Source of the DNA: Wuchereria bancrofti
Taxonomy: Eukaryota; Nematoda; Chromadorea; Rhabditida; Onchocercidae
Assembly (NCBI GenBank): GCA_005281725.1
Contig: SSBO01000012.1
Location: 16,145,048-16,209,047, forward strand
Length of the DNA stretch: 64,000 nucleotides
Direction of reading: 5' to 3'
Below are positions 34,894 to 56,500 of the stretch, one piece after another. The notes beneath the pieces were generated by a model, which was not told where the DNA came from, did no database searches, and saw only the letters and a program-made list of their open reading frames with translations. Made by a program: the position numbers and the translations under genes. How positions within the stretch are numbered: the first letter of the stretch is position 1; every line of letters begins with the position of its first letter.

Positions 34894-36879
34894 TTTTATA
34901 TCTTGTTTTTGATAACTGTTTAGAAAGAAAGGCAAAGGTAAATTTCGCTTCATATGATTTATGTTTAAAATTTGGCTAAGTATCATGGTTTCTAAGCTTT
35001 TTTGTTAGAAATTATATTTACACTTATACTGTTGCGTTTTATTGTCAGCATTATTCCTCATTCTTTCTAGATCTTAAAGCAAACCTTTGAATCCCCAAAC
35101 AACTGTTCTCTTCAGATCATGATCAATGAAAAGTAAATTTCTTGTTGTATTGAGCTGTATTCCCAATATTACGACTTTTACTACATGATTTATTTGAAGC
35201 AAATGATCTGATGTGAATGCGATGCAATACAACAATGATTTGTATTGAATGAGAAATTTTAATTTTAAGCTTATGTATCCTTGTAATAGGATTTAAATTT
35301 AGGATTACAGAACGATTCTGTTTTATGAGACACATCGTGGTTGAGAACTCAGTTGTGAGCGATGAAAGAGAAGATATAAATTAGTGATTATTGTTGAAAT
35401 GACTAATCGTTATAATTTCATCACCTGTCTACAATAAAATTTGTAATATATACACGCCATGCTTTTCTTCCTCAGTTTATTCACAATTTGTAGTAACTTT
35501 CAAATTGTACGCTTGCCTTCGATGGTAATGGCATTGTGTTCATGATAGTTCAGTTTTGCACATTTTTTGTGACTGAGAAATATTGATCGTTCTTGGTTAG
35601 TCATACAGATGCAAATAACATGTTCTGAAAACTACGCTCCATAACTCATTCATAATTTTTATAAGGATTATAACTCATAATATACGCATAAGTTATAAAG
35701 GTGTAGGATGATATTATAAAGGTGTAGGTTGGTATTATAAAGATGTAGGCTGGAGAATGGATAGAATATTTTCTTTTAATCGGGCGAAACAATAAGTTGT
35801 TTGATGAGCTGTTAGAGGGTATATCTGTTAAAGCACAGCGAACAGAGACTGCATTTTCTCTAGATAGCCAAATGTATGCCTTGATATTTGATCTGAGTTT
35901 TCAATAAAGTTTTAAGTCCACAGGCGTAGGTTTACGAATTGGTGAAAAGAAAAGACATAATAATGTCCTATGCTTGAATCATTGGCCGTACTGGTAAGTT
36001 GAAACTTGTAAGGCAAACAAGAAGCAGTGAATATCACCACTTTGCTTTTTCGTTATTTCCAATAGTGGTCACTATTAATCAAACTCGTGAACATTATTGT
36101 GGATATCAGTCATCGAACTGCAGATTTATCAAAGACGCAAATGAATTTAAAATTTTGAGACCCGCGGATTTTCTGTTTTATCCTACTAATGGATAACACC
36201 ACCTGAAAACGTATCGGAATAGCGTTGACAATAACTGATTCTGCTGATAACTGTGTATGACGGAATGAATGACACTTAAGCAGCATCCAGTTGGAACAGT
36301 CATTTTCACATCTATGCCATCTGCCAATTCAACATTCGTACAACTGTTGCTTACCCAATATATGCAAGAGTTGTTTAGGAAATTTATAATGTTGAACATC
36401 CAGAATATCAGTAGTCGTGTTCACTGATTGTGCGCAGTTTGTCCGCCTACACGTCATTTTTCAATGCGCTCAAGTGGCCGACGAAGAAACCAATGCGAAA
36501 ATGTTTCTAGCTGCTTAAAAGTACCTTCTTTTTTAGACGCTTTTCACTGCGTCACTACTTACATTGTATAGCATTAATGAGATCAACTTACGTCATGTCT
36601 TTATTACCATCCTTGCTACCAGTATCATGGATGTGCAACCACTCTCGAGAGTTGACTTCTTCATCCTGACCAATAAATAGTGGGCCGCACTGCACATATA
36701 GTAAGGTTTCGGATGGACTGATCCTTTCTTGTGAACAGGAGGAAGTGATCCGGCAGCAATGTTACATGGTCACAAAGGTATGACGCCAACCTAACGGGAA
36801 TGAGCTTACACAAACAGACACAGCGTTTCACAAGTATCCGCGCAGCCTTTCACGGGCTGTTACGAAGTTGCAGTCTGCG
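34894..36879. other. Intergenic region with a 21-bp minisatellite
   Basis: No gene supported. Contains three 21-bp repeats at about 35693-35753. From about 36380 to 36880 base composition becomes more G+C-rich than the surroundings, possibly a promoter for the upstream PI4KB exon copy. Confidence 0.5.
35693..35753. repeat. 21-bp minisatellite, three copies
   Basis: Three near-identical units of TTATAAAGGTGTAGG(T/A)TGGTA type: 35693-35713, 35714-35734 and 35735-35753. Confidence 0.85.
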
Positions 36880-37216
36880 TTTCCTCTGGGTGCTGTGTAT
36901 TCCACTGATTCATGCTAAAAAAATATGGGTTCTGAAAGTGGTGCTGAAATATTAGTTGTTAATAAGGTATATGTCGTCATTTCCGTTAAAATGTGAAGCT
37001 TTCATTTTTTTAAATTCCAAAAAAATTTTGTCTAGGCGTTATAGATCTGTTGTACAATGTTGAAGTTTTTACATTTTTGATATAGGTGAATGAAAAGCCA
37101 AGTAGTGTGTGGTAATTTCCAGAATATAAGAAGGATTTTAATGACCGTTTTGTGTTTCGTTTCGTAGTTATTGCAAGGATGCTTTTTCTTTGTGCCTTGC
37201 AGAATTTGGATATTGG
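36880..37216 (+). repeat. Duplicated PI4KB first-exon region, upstream copy
   Basis: About 337 bases match 38516-38853 with moderate divergence, both starting TTTCCTCTGGGTGCTGTG. The upstream copy keeps an intact coding exon at 36925-36966 (MGSESGAEILVVNK) and a GT donor, so it could splice to the PI4KB exon at 39096. One residue differs from the downstream copy (N for S at position 13). Alternative first exon/promoter or inert duplicate. Confidence 0.75.
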
Positions 37217-38515
37217 CGAGAAATCTACTCGCAGTTAAATTTTACATTTATTTCTTATCAAATCCAGCTGTTCTATAACATTCATTTGATTGTTGGGGTT
37301 GAGTGAAAATAGATATCTTCAGAATTTGAACATGTTTTTGTATAAGTGTTTTGACCACTTAACAGATCTGTAAGAAGTTCTTGAGTACATCTTACTGATG
37401 ACTAATCGTAGCACTCGGTTCACTGGTTGTTATAAACGGTGCCGAAAATGTTTTGTAGATACAACAATGGATGTGGTAAAAGGTTGATGGAACTTCATCT
37501 CATATGGACGAGCCAGCATACAATGTAGTAGCTAAGATAGTAAACCGGTTGTTTGGCTATTTGTATCACCGCTGCTGAGTTTGTCACTCTACTGATATTA
37601 TCACTGGTAGCACGGAAGCAGCACTTTATTAATGAGTACGCGAAGACTATCAGATTGTGATCATTCAAAAAGCGGGATTTGCGCACGGTTAGTAATAATC
37701 ATTGCTGATTTTAAACTGTGGAGAGTGATTAAATGTTTGCTCAAAAGCGGTGAATCATCACTGATTTCAAGATTTTGATGAAGTGACTGAATAAAAATAA
37801 TTGAAATGAGGAGGAAAAGTACGGAAATCAAATCAAAACAATGCAAGAATGTAAAACAGTGAATATTATGAACAAAATGCAGTAACGATTTCTGATCCCG
37901 CATGAAGATTCCGAGAGTTTGAGCTATTTGAGCTTTCTATAAGAATTCGTATTCAAGTTGCCAGTGGGCTAATTATTAACAATTATTTTAACAATTATTT
38001 GTAAGCGCGCTAATAATTCGTTTACATTGAGTTATTGATATAGACTTTTAGCAGGCCACTTGTTCTTATTTTACTCAGTCCCTATGCATTTGATTTATTT
38101 GCTCTTGATTCATTAATTAGATATTCTACTTATCACAAGTAGATAATTTGATTCTGATGCTAGTTGTGATATAGAAAAAAGAACAAAATATGCATCACTT
38201 TTAATTGGCTTATTCGTTCATACATTTATTTTTCCATAGATGGCTTATTTGAAGGGAATTTCATGCCGTGCACAAGATTATTGTTTATTTCTGCCAGAGC
38301 TATATAGGATTGAATTCTAATACGAACATTATAAAGAACATTTTGTTCTTTTTTCCTTCCTTTGAGTCTATTTTTATTGCCATTCTTAATCGATTTCTAG
38401 GTGTGTCCTTCAAAAAGCCTTCAATTTGTCGAACAATGAAGCTCTTTGTGTCACACAACCACAACGCCTCTCCTGTAATAATTTGTATTCCTTATGCACA
38501 AATAATGTGACAAAA
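37217..38515. other. Spacer between the two PI4KB first-exon copies
   Basis: No coding exon supported; short frames on both strands only. If the upstream exon copy is used, this is part of its intron. Confidence 0.5.
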
Positions 38516-38560
38516 TTTCCTCTGGGTGCTGTGTATTCCACCGATTCATACCAAAAAAGT

Positions 38561-45510
<6,950 letters not shown>

Positions 45511-47136
45511 AAGACAAAGTCTTATTTTTACTTTCCTCAGAAAAAAGTGGCAGGTTATAAAATTAGGGACGAATGACTGCAAATAAAAAGTGTTTTAAGT
45601 GCATATGTTATAAAATTAAGTCTAAGTATCAGTTATATTAAGTATGAAGTGCCGTTTTTGAATAAGACGTGTCACTACAAGAGACTTCATAGACTTTTTC
45701 CTTATTGTATTTTCTTTTTCCTTTTTCCGTATTGTGAAGTGCAGATAAAATTATCTGTTTATAGAGTTAGTTTTTAAATGAAGAGTTTACTGATGCTCAG
45801 CAATTTTTTCGGTTGAACCAGAATTTTTTCAGTTAACAATAGCTTTTGTAAGCTTATTTAGTGTATTTAAAAAATATATCAAAAGTAATTAATGTAGGGC
45901 TAGAATTTTGATCGCGGTGCTTTGTATATATTTTAGTACAATTCCGCTTTTCAGGTAGTCTTTTCCCTTGTATGGTCTTGCATTATGCGTTTATTTTGCT
46001 GAAATATGTCTTTTAGTTTGCTTCTAATGATCACGCACTACTTCTTGTATGTATTCGAATTTTAACTTTTGATCACACTAATATTCTTTGTAGTTGTCAT
46101 TTCTGTGCAACAGCTCTTTATCAAGGCCTTTCCTTTTGTCTAGCTATATTTCTAACTAAATTTAATATGTTTTCTTCCAAGTATGTTTTCGGTTTTCTAA
46201 TTAATTCCTATTGAAAGAAATTCTAGTTTATTGTCCACCAATTTGTGCATTAAATTCGCCACACTAAATTGAAAAGGAATAAGGAATTCCACTTTTTCAA
46301 AATGGAAAATATGGTTGAGGATTTTTCTTTTCAAATTGACCCATTAGATTGTGATAAAATACTAGAATTATAAAAAAATTGCTGTTTTTTCTATCACATT
46401 TATATGATTGATTAAAAGAATCGGCCTCATTTGATAGACGAGACGAGCATAATTACTATTTTCTGTTTTTCCCAAATCTGCTATCACCTTAATAAAATTG
46501 TAATAATCTTATTAATATGTTTAATTCCCTTTTTCTATTTGCTCATAATGACTGTTGTGTCCGTTATTTCCAATGTGATTTATATTAGTGAAATTTTGCT
46601 GATGTTTTCTGATTTTATTTGGCGTCTCAAAATGCATAGTGCCACATTGTTTTGTGAAAGATGGGGTATATGTACGCTGTTGATTTACCGCACACGTAGA
46701 ATCCCTATACTTATTATTTAGCTTCATTTTTACCTTCTATCCTTTCCCCAAACTTTTCAAATGTTTCCCGTTGTAAGGGAAGTTGCAACTTATCTTTTGA
46801 GTTCATACAGAAGTAGGGGAAAAAGAAAAAAAAAGAAAAACTTATTTCTCATAACAAAATCTATTGTTTTGTTTAAGATAAGCGATAAAATTTGCTGTCT
46901 GATTCCGCAGTTGTTTTGTCTAATAATATCCACTGACCACTCAGATGGTGTGCTGGTGTGCATATAGCCAATGTACCTACCTATAGGATAAGGACATCGG
47001 GATATCTTGAGCTCTTGACAAATGCATGATATTCGATGTTATTTGGTGGGTGACTCAAGGATTTCAATGTCAGGATTTTTCCTGTCTAAGAATTAACCAT
47101 TTCATTTATTTTCATTCAGCTGTTTTAAATTTAGTG
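45511..47136. other. Intergenic region between PI4KB and POLD3
   Basis: A+T-rich 3' UTR/spacer; no supported exon. An AG acceptor (TTCATTCAG) 17 bases before the POLD3 start codon may be a spliced-leader site. Confidence 0.6.
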
Positions 47137-50100
47137 ATGGGTTTGGACAGGCGCCAGTTACTGGAAACTTCGCTATTTGATTTGGAGCAAATTGTGACGG
47201 TGCAGTACTTAAGTAGACATGCTGACTTACCAGTCGATGATGCAAAAGAGTACCTTTTTTTATGTACAAGTAGTGAAATTAAAGTTCCAGAAATATATTG
47301 CTTAAAGCTGCATTTGGTGTTACTTTATTTTTACTTTATATCTAATATTTTAGGTTCTCCATTTCCTATGGAAATTAATGTTTCGGACTTTCGCTTTTTC
47401 TTCTGTTACCTTAAGTTGTTTGTTTCGTTTGCATATGTAAAGTAATTTCAATCAAACATTATTGTACGGGATTGTCTTACAGTCTTGTCATTTGTCTTTT
47501 TTTTCCAGTGAATTAACTGAATTTCTGAAGCAGAACAAAAATAGAACGGAATTACATTCAGTGTACGTTATAAGTGGTGAGCTCATTGTACCAGATCCTG
47601 CTAGTGGTTATACTGCAAGTGATATAGCAGCCACTCGTAAGATTCATCGGACTCAACTGGTTCGTGATTGTGATTTAGAAGTAACACGACAAGTCTACAG
47701 GAAGGTGGAAACGTGCGAAATTTATTGTTTACATACGAAACCCATCAAGGTCACTGTTGTTACTTTCTTTAAAATAATCAGGATAAATATTATACAGTGT
47801 AAAAATATGAAGTAGCAGCATAGCTGTGGCATGATATAGTAAAGATAAATTTTCGCATACAGCGTATAGCGAAATTTACACCCTTTTCCTGCTTAAAATT
47901 TTCGAACTAGTTCTTTTACAGATATTTAAAGAAGTAAAAATTATTTTGTAAAATTATTTTGTCCGTTTTCCCTCAAATTTGCCTGCTCATATTGATGATT
48001 TCTTCACTTTGTTTTAAGTTTAAATTGTAAGGGTTTTGTCTTTTCTTAAAATGAACACTAGACATTAAATGCAGAAATTAAGCATTTTAAAAAAGTAATA
48101 AAATTACGCACGTTCTAGTATTTTAGTACATGTAAAAAGCTTTGCAGAGTCTTTGTTTGTTGTATTCCGTAGATAGTTTGGAAGATGACGAATATGAAAG
48201 AACTGATCCTGGACGGAGCTGGCTATCATATCCAGAAGCAGAAACAAAGGCAAAAGATATGTTAGCACATTATGACGCTATTTCTGTGCCTGCAACTCAG
48301 AAAGTTAGTTCTTTCTTAGTTTTCTCGAATTTTTGACTATTTAAGAACAACAGAGACCAATTTTTGTTCTTATTATCTAAGCATTTTCTAACAGCTAGTG
48401 CTGAGTAATGAAAATCGCAAAAAAGAAATGACCACAAGAAACAGCTCATTGCTGTTTTTCAATTAAAGCATAAAGGATAGAGCACAGAGGGAAAAAAAGA
48501 TGGTTAATTGGCTTAATAGTGTTGTTGTCTGTAACGGTTGATCGGCTATACTAAAAAATGCATCAGCGTATAGTTTTGGATGACGGTAGATTTTATTTAG
48601 GTAAGCGACAGTCAGAAGAAAATAAAATCTTTTGATTAGATCTTTTGTAACTCATTATAGTTAACATTAACTTAACATTAACTGCTTCTTAATTTCTTAA
48701 ATCCGACTGGTAAAGGTTTAACGCTTCTCGTCTGGAAGAACTGACCGTTGTTTCATTGTATTTAAAATTATTTAAGTCTTTATGTATCCTGTCTCTTATA
48801 TCGTCTTTTTATATTTTTGTCCACTAATACGGTGCATATAAAAGAATAATTCCAGAAAAGAAAACAGAAGTTATCCATATCAAAGCTTCCAGAACCGATG
48901 GCCAAAAAGACAAAGGATAATATAAATTCTTTGTTTCAACAAGCAGCAAAGCAAAATAACCAAGAAAGAACGGTAAAATTGAATTTCTCACCCTATGATT
49001 TTTGATCCCATGCACCATCAGCGACTTTGCTGTCGCTGTTTGAATAGGCAAAATTTCGTTATACTCCACAGTATGAAATTGAGTATAGTAATCTTTTGAT
49101 TTATATTATAATTTTTCATAATTTACTTTTCTGAGTACTGGGAAATTTGCTTTCATTGTTTGATGCAACAGCCGATAGATTACGTAGGGAAAGGGTCGCA
49201 CTAAAAATCTAACTTGCTTATGTCATTATGCCATTAGTTGTCGTTAAACCAAGTTGGTGGAGCTCGTGCTTTACATGCAGAATGTTTTTACAATTCTATC
49301 TTTGATTATCTGATGTCGAATAATGGATGGCTGAAATACGATAATGTTCGAGCGCAAGACTTTAGACCGCGTTTTGTTTAAATTGGAAAGTGTATGGCAG
49401 TTTAAAGTTGTAATTTATTAGAAATTTTGTTAAAAACTTTTCATTATTGAGAAATGATTTTTTTGATAGACAATTCATGCATTTTTTCATAATTTTCAGC
49501 AGCAGACGTTGTGTTTAATTTTAAACTTTCCTTATTTTTCATTTTTCTAAGCGTGAGAGGAAGATTTTATGTAAAATAAGCAAAAAATAAAAAAATGCTA
49601 TTTGTTGGCTTTGTAGGTACTGAATTAACTGGCATCAAGATAACCTGTTTTTAGGAACAAGGAGATTTTGCCAAAAAAGCTAATATCGTGTCTGGTGAAG
49701 CAATAAAGTAAAGATTTCTAGTGATTGTTTTGTTCTCATTATTTTTTTATATATTGTTCCTTTGATGCAACTTTTTCTTTTGCCTTTGTAAAAAAAGAAA
49801 TAATTACATAAGAAAAATAAGAGAAAAGGGTACACTGTTTTTTGATTCCGCTTGCCCTTTTTGTTCTTTCATATGAGGAAATACGTTTTTACATCAAGGT
49901 TATTATTTTTTAGTTTTAGCTTAAGAAAATTTTAGGCACCGTGGACAGCGTATCTTCATTAATAGTAAAGAAGAGGATATGAAAGAAGAATCTAAGTCAT
50001 CGAAGGTAACTGGTATAAAAAATGTCGTGACGAAGTCAGGAGAAATAACAACTTCGAAAAAGAATGATGTCGATGTAGAAACGAGGAACACATTCTTAAG

Positions 50101-51075
50101 TTCACGCTAAAATTCTATTTTATAGGGGACAAAATAATGAAATTTGGATTAGTGGAGAAAGCAATGCGCGTTTATCAGATTCTTGAATTTCGAGAATTGA
50201 AGCTAAAAGACTAGGTTGAAACTGGGTTTCTTAACATTATTTCGAAAAATCGTGTAAAAGAGAAAGAATTAATAACGATATCAGTTATATTGAATAAATG
50301 AATGACTTTAGCACAAGATGATTTATTTCCTGATGGCGATTCTAATCCAGACGGAATGAATTGTGATGAAACCAGAAAAATGGAAATTACGGAGGAAATA
50401 AGAGATCCAAAAAAAGTGCTCCGTTTTTGTTAGTGTTCTTTTGAATTCTGGGATTTTTATGGTTTTTATAAAAACTGTGTAGTTTTTGCTTCCTTTTCAG
50501 TAAATATTATTTTACTGAAAATAAATGGAGCTGATGTTTTGAAGATATCAGTAATGAATTTTCCTCAATTAAGTGATAATCATATATATATATGTGACAC
50601 GTTTAATGATCATTTTTGAAATGAACTTTCGTTTGTCGACTCAGTTATAACTTGTGTACTGAATACAGCAAAGCATGAAGGTTTGGAAAACGAAAGTTAC
50701 GGAAGCCAGAGGAAAGTGATACGAAAGGAATATGCCACAGAAACTTTTCTGGATGTTGATGGTTTCATGGGTAAGCCTTGTTTAAATAATGATGTGGGTT
50801 AATTATGTTATTTGTATCAATACGTTTGATGCAAATATGTAGTTGTGAAGTTATATTTTTAAAAAAATGCAAATTGCGATTAACAAATCCTATTGCTGAT
50901 TGCAGTTACAAAGCGAGTGTTGAAGGAAATCGAACTTGGACCGTCATCAGCTAACACATCTACTAAAACACATGGTAAAACAATGAATGCTAGACGTCTG
51001 GATAGTAAGGAGCGGAGAAGCGCTAAAGTATCGCAAGGACAAGCTAAAATCAGTTCATATTTCCAGAGAAAGTGA
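47137..51075 (+). CDS. POLD3: DNA polymerase delta subunit 3 (p66/Cdc27 type)
   Basis: Non-catalytic subunit that links polymerase delta to PCNA. Exons: 47137-47249, 47509-47749, 48148-48303, 48856-48972, 49655-49707, 49936-50099, 50312-50428, 50669-50770, 50906-51075; 410 residues, all phases close (human 466). The N-terminal winged-helix region that binds the B subunit reads VQYLSRHADLPVDDAKDELT, then ELHSVYVISGELIVPD. The middle is low-complexity, lysine-rich (LPEPMAKKTKDNINSLFQQA). The C-terminus has RKVIRKEYATETFLDVDGFM, VTKRVLKEIEL and ends in a PCNA-interacting box QAKISSYFQRK, like the family's QxxIxxFF-RK end. The first donor (GTACCT at 47250) was preferred over reading through because it restores the family alignment. 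Exons 5-7 are poorly conserved and rest on phase alone. Confidence 0.9.
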
Positions 51076-53358
51076 AAGGATTTCAGTTTTGTTCTTGGAA
51101 TTATTTTTTTCAATGTAGGAAAGTAATTTTTTGTCAGGGATACCGGAAAGAATCAGCTTATCAATGCGCTGCCGAATGAAGTGTGCCAATAAAAACGACT
51201 TTAGCTTTAAATAATTGTTTGCTCGTAGAACCATAATTTTTTACCAGTTTAGAAAATGTCTGAATATTCGAAAATAAGACAAACTTTTTACCTAATTGAA
51301 TCGTTATTTGCTTATTTAAAAACTCTGATCTCGGTTGTTTGATATTATTTTATGTGAATCGTCTTTGTTTGAAAATAATTTCTTGTGTTTTCCGGGCTAC
51401 TTTTTATAAATGTTAAGGTTGTGAAGAATTACAGGACATCATGACAATTATAAGAGAAGCAAAAGTTATACGTGATTATTCTAGAAGAAAAGATGGACGA
51501 ATTTAAAAGAATAAATTTTAGTAAACGACAAGCAAATAAAGGGAATTGTTCAGAAATGTTTTTTTTTTTATTTTTAAAAATTTTAGCTACTCTGTTTCAT
51601 CGCCTGTCTTCTCTCTTTCGATGTGCCAATTTTGTGCAACTAGTTACAAAGAAAATTTTATTTTTGTTAAAAAAGTCGTGCTTTTTTTTTTTTGTTAAAA
51701 AAGTCTTTTTAGAAGAAAATTCGTTTCCATTTTTGTTTTATATCTAATCCAGCCCGGTTTTTGAAGCTTTTTCAATAACTTTAATTCTTTCGAAGGTTGC
51801 TGCTTCTGTCTATTTCTATCATGTTCTGTATCTTTTGATCAATATCAGGGGTACATTTTCTATTGTTTCTCATAAATCTTGCTGAATTTGTTGCGTCAAA
51901 TTTCAGCTTCCGTTAGGGATAAAGATCTTCGAAGGTTCGGAACGATGTCTGATAGACAAGTAATTTTTGAATTTAAAATTGAAATCCAGTTTAAGATTGC
52001 TGTTATAGGGGGTTTTTTGTCATTATTGGTTTGTTTTTGAGTAAAAGATTTGAAACAAGTGTTACCTTAATTGTTGTAAATTTCTTCTGGTGCACTGGTG
52101 GACCACAGTGCATTTATTTCGTAAATAGGAATTCATGCGTAACGAATATTCTAATCATTGCTTTCTTCAATTTTTTTTGCTACTGTATGAGGAAGGTTGT
52201 TGGGTGAGCTGAATACGGAGAGTTCTTACCATTTAAAGATCACAGTTCTCTACAGCACAGAGAAGCGAACAATGATATCTGTTGGAAAGTTTTTGTTGAT
52301 CAAGATGAGAATCGTGAATTTATGTTTGTTGGACAGTAGTTCAATTTTTCTTCATTGTCTATGAACCCTTATGGGGAGGTTGTGCTTATAGTCTTTGGTT
52401 AGTTAAGAAGACAGTTTTTAAAAGAAATGCATTTGCTTCATATGTTGTGCTATTTTATAATTTATATAGTTTATATACAATGTTTTGACAAGTCTTTAGC
52501 AGAGTTTTTCTAGGGAAACGATCATTTTTAGAAGATTGCTGAGCAAAGTTACTTCCTTTCAAATCAATCCCGTAGTTTCAAACCCGTTGCTAATTTTATG
52601 CTTGATCATTTTACCTTCTAGTTTATGTTTCAGACCAAGCTGTCTCAGATTCTGTTATCACTTCTTCCAAATCATTCGTTACGAACAACGCAAATGGCAG
52701 CATTTGCTGTGCTTGCGGAAGTTTGCATTTTGTTTTATTTAAAGACGTATAATCTTGTCAACATAGTCGAGAGAAGTCCTTTATATTTTTTTTCATAATA
52801 TTTTTCAGTGATGAATTTTTCCGGTAATATTTCAAGTAATATATTTTAGTAATATTTGATACTCTTTGATAGAAGACGGTGTTTGCTGGGCTTTATTTTA
52901 CATTTTGGCATACCGTAATCAACTGAATGTCTTCCAAGAAATGAAAAGTTTTGTTTTGTATATACGCCAAATATTTTATTGGATTATCCAGTAGTTATTT
53001 CTACTAGTTTAGTTCTAGAACGAGTCTTCATTTAATTTCTCTAATCAATTACTTAATTTTATTTGTTTTGAGGAGTATATCGCAAACAAATGTATTTTAT
53101 CAAACGATCATCACTTAGTAATTCAATTCATTTCTTGAGTAATATAGAGCCTTTTTTTCCTAGTTCTTGTCATTAGTCTGTTACCACTAACCTGAGGTCA
53201 GTGATAAGGGAGCTGACAGTACTGGATAATGAAAACCATCATATTCACACAGAAAAATTGCAAATCAAAATCTTTTTTCTGTTTTTTGATTAATAGAATT
53301 CATATTTAAATGATGAAATAATAATGACACGATGTAAAGTGGTACGGCCCATTAGGTA
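51076..53358. other. Intergenic region between POLD3 and FPGS
   Basis: T-rich spacer without supported exons. Open frames at 51472-51747 and 52536-52742 are low-complexity or hydrophobic and have no splice support. Confidence 0.6.
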
Positions 53359-53541
53359 ATGAAAAAAGGAGGGGAAATGCATCATAGAAAGAACAATCAT
53401 CCTTGGGTTTGTTTGCAGAGATCATTATTGCTTTCCCTCTGGTGCAAGTACTTTTTGCTTGGAAGGGTTCGCTCCTTTTGTTCGTATTCAACAAGTCTTT
53501 TGCGGTTATTGCACACTGTGGCGCCAAAATCTGTTTTAAAG

Positions 53542-56500
53542 ATGTCAACACTCTACGAGGTTAGTCGAGTTTTCATTTTTGAACCACATAAACTTTTAAA
53601 AACGCAGTTTTAAAAATATTTTTAAAACGCAGTTTTATTGTTCTAAGAATTTTCTAATTACAATCCTTTTTTTTTAATGAATATCTTCCTTCATCACTGC
53701 TTTAAAGAATCATAACGATAGCAGCTTTTCGACAATATCGCACACAGTAATTTATGAAATTGATATCTATCACTTTTGGGATTTGGTTGTATTCATATCT
53801 TTTCTGTAGCGTAGAACAATCCAAATTTAGGGAATAAAGTTGAGCTCTTACTGACAACTGTACCTTTTAATATTTCTTTACTGCAGAAATCAATAGCACG
53901 TTTGAATGGTTTACAAAATAATGCAGCGACAGTTCGAAAATCGCTAAATCAGCGTGACCGAACGTCTAATGTAAATCATGACCTAACAAAGTGGTGCCTT
54001 GAAAAATGCAATATTAAAGTAAAGTTTCTGTGCATTATTTAAGACTTTTAGAATTTATCGTGCAAGTTAAAAGGAAAATCATTCTTAAGATTTAATTCGA
54101 TTTGCCTTTTTACTCTAATATTAAAAATTATTAGGAAGAGAGAAGGATTGTGAAAATAGGATCATGAAATTATTCCAAAATTTATGTTTTTAACAGTCCA
54201 TATCTGTTTCAAATACCGCGAGTTTGACGTAGCATATTGTGTATGACTTCAAGAATCAGTTCTACATGAAGTGTCTGTAAATGCGCATTAATTTTCTCCA
54301 ATTTTCTAATAATCTTTGCTAACATATTGCAAACTTAAAAGGCGATTTGAAATTTTAGCTTGAAGAAATTGACAGATTGAACGTAATACATGTTAGCGGC
54401 ACGAAAGGTAAGGGCTCGACGTGTGCATTCACTGAATCAATCCTACGACAGTTTGGGTTCAAAACTGGTTTCTATAGGTGAGTTAGTAAACTTTTGCATG
54501 GAAAAAACGTCATTTTATTGACACACTGTTGATATTAGGACATTGGAGTTATGATGCATTTTGGTATGTTGCGATGGATAATTTCCAAAACTTAGAAAGG
54601 TTTTCTTTTTTTTCCATTCACTGACAAGATAAAGTATTTAGTTGTGAAGCTCATCATTAAAACAAGTGGGACACATATAAAAGTGACTGTTAGTTGATTA
54701 TTATGAAGTTACGACTTCTCAGTTGTGTGCAATGATGTATAATTCTAGTGGTGAAAACAGAAAGAATCAATAAAAATATTAAGGAGATTTGAATTCGACC
54801 AGTTCATCTTTTTATATATACAAAGCAGCATAAAATTGTTACTGGACAGATTATAATCGTTGAAATGGAAAGAGTTCATGACACCAGTTTCCAAAGAGTT
54901 CTATTTAACTCATTCCATAAATCTTTGAAGGTGTAAATGTTTTCTAAAAATTGGACACGAAAGCATAAGTAAAAAGTATTGGCTGCACTACGTTGCATAA
55001 TTCGAGATTCGAGTTCACTTTTATATAATGAATTTCATTCCCTTTACAGTTCTCCACATCTTGTTCATGTTCGTGAACGCATCAGAATCAATGGTGATCC
55101 ATTATCGGAGGAAGATTTTGTCAAATATTTTGAGCACATTTATAGTTTTTTGGAAAAAGCAGTCGAGGTATATGTAGACAATATACTTTTTATATCGATT
55201 TAAATTTTTTAATTTAAATGATACATTACATGCATTTGTGCATGTATTTTATCTACCAGTAAATGTATTTGTTTTGTGAGATCATTTAAACATCAGTGCA
55301 ATTGATTTAGATTAGCGGAATTCTAAAGCTATTCCGGGCCCGTCTCTTTTAAATGATTGCTTATCTCTAAGTTGTTGCCAGAGTATTTTGTACTTAATTC
55401 TGGTAGCATCATACTGGTGCTGCACTGTTCAGTCGTTATTGTTCTTATAACCACTACCTAATTTGCAACTTAAGATTTATGACTTACCGAAGCCATCAAA
55501 GCTTTGTATCTTTTGATATTGAGAATCTGTTGTTATCCTAGTGAATCACAGCATAGCTAAAAAAAAGATAAGATGAATATGCCATATTTATGAAGTTCTT
55601 ATATGGTACTGTTGTTCTTTTGAACATTTTGTTTTTTCTTTAGAAATCAAATAAAACTGTAACGATGCCTTCGTATTTCAAATTCCTCACAGTAATGGCA
55701 TTTCACATTTTTATCGAGGAAAAAGTTGATGTTGCAATTGTAGAAGTTGGCATTGGTGGTGAGCATGACTGCACCAATATTATTCAGTAAGTTGAATTGA
55801 AAATGATTTGATCTATCCAACAGTTCCAACAAAAAAAGTGTTTGAACTGTGTAACTATTGCAGAAACCCTGTAGTCTGCGGTGTAACTACTTTGGACTAC
55901 GATCACATGCCACTGCTTGGTTCGACAATTGAATTAATTGCTTGGCATAAGGCAGGCATTTTCAAAAGTGGTGGTATAGCTGTCGTTTCGGAACAGCCCG
56001 ACGGAGCAATGAAAGTATTAAAGGAGCGAGCAACTTCTAAAAATGTTTCTTTTTGAATTCAAATTTAAAAATCAGAGTTTTAAGAAACGTTTTATGTTAC
56101 AAATATCGGTGAGTTTTATTTCCCAGTGGTTAGTTGTTTAAATTATACTGTTTTAATTTCTTGAGTTGTAATTGCTGTAATTGATCGGAAATATCACAGT
56201 GAAAATCTCAATATATACATTATTTTAAGGCTATCTATAGACTACTGATTTTTTTCTTGAATTTCTAAGTGAATTTTTTTAGTGTCTTATGCAGATAGCT
56301 CCACCATTCAATGCATACACTTGGCCAGTTAACAAAGTCGAGTATGGTATACCTGGTATTCATCAACAGCTGAATATAACGCTTGCATTCCAACTGGTCA
56401 AGTTGTGGCTAGAAAAAGTTCATAAATTCAGTAAGTTAGACATACAACCTACTATGAATATCCAAATCCTCGACCATAAATTATTGAAAATTCAACTGTT

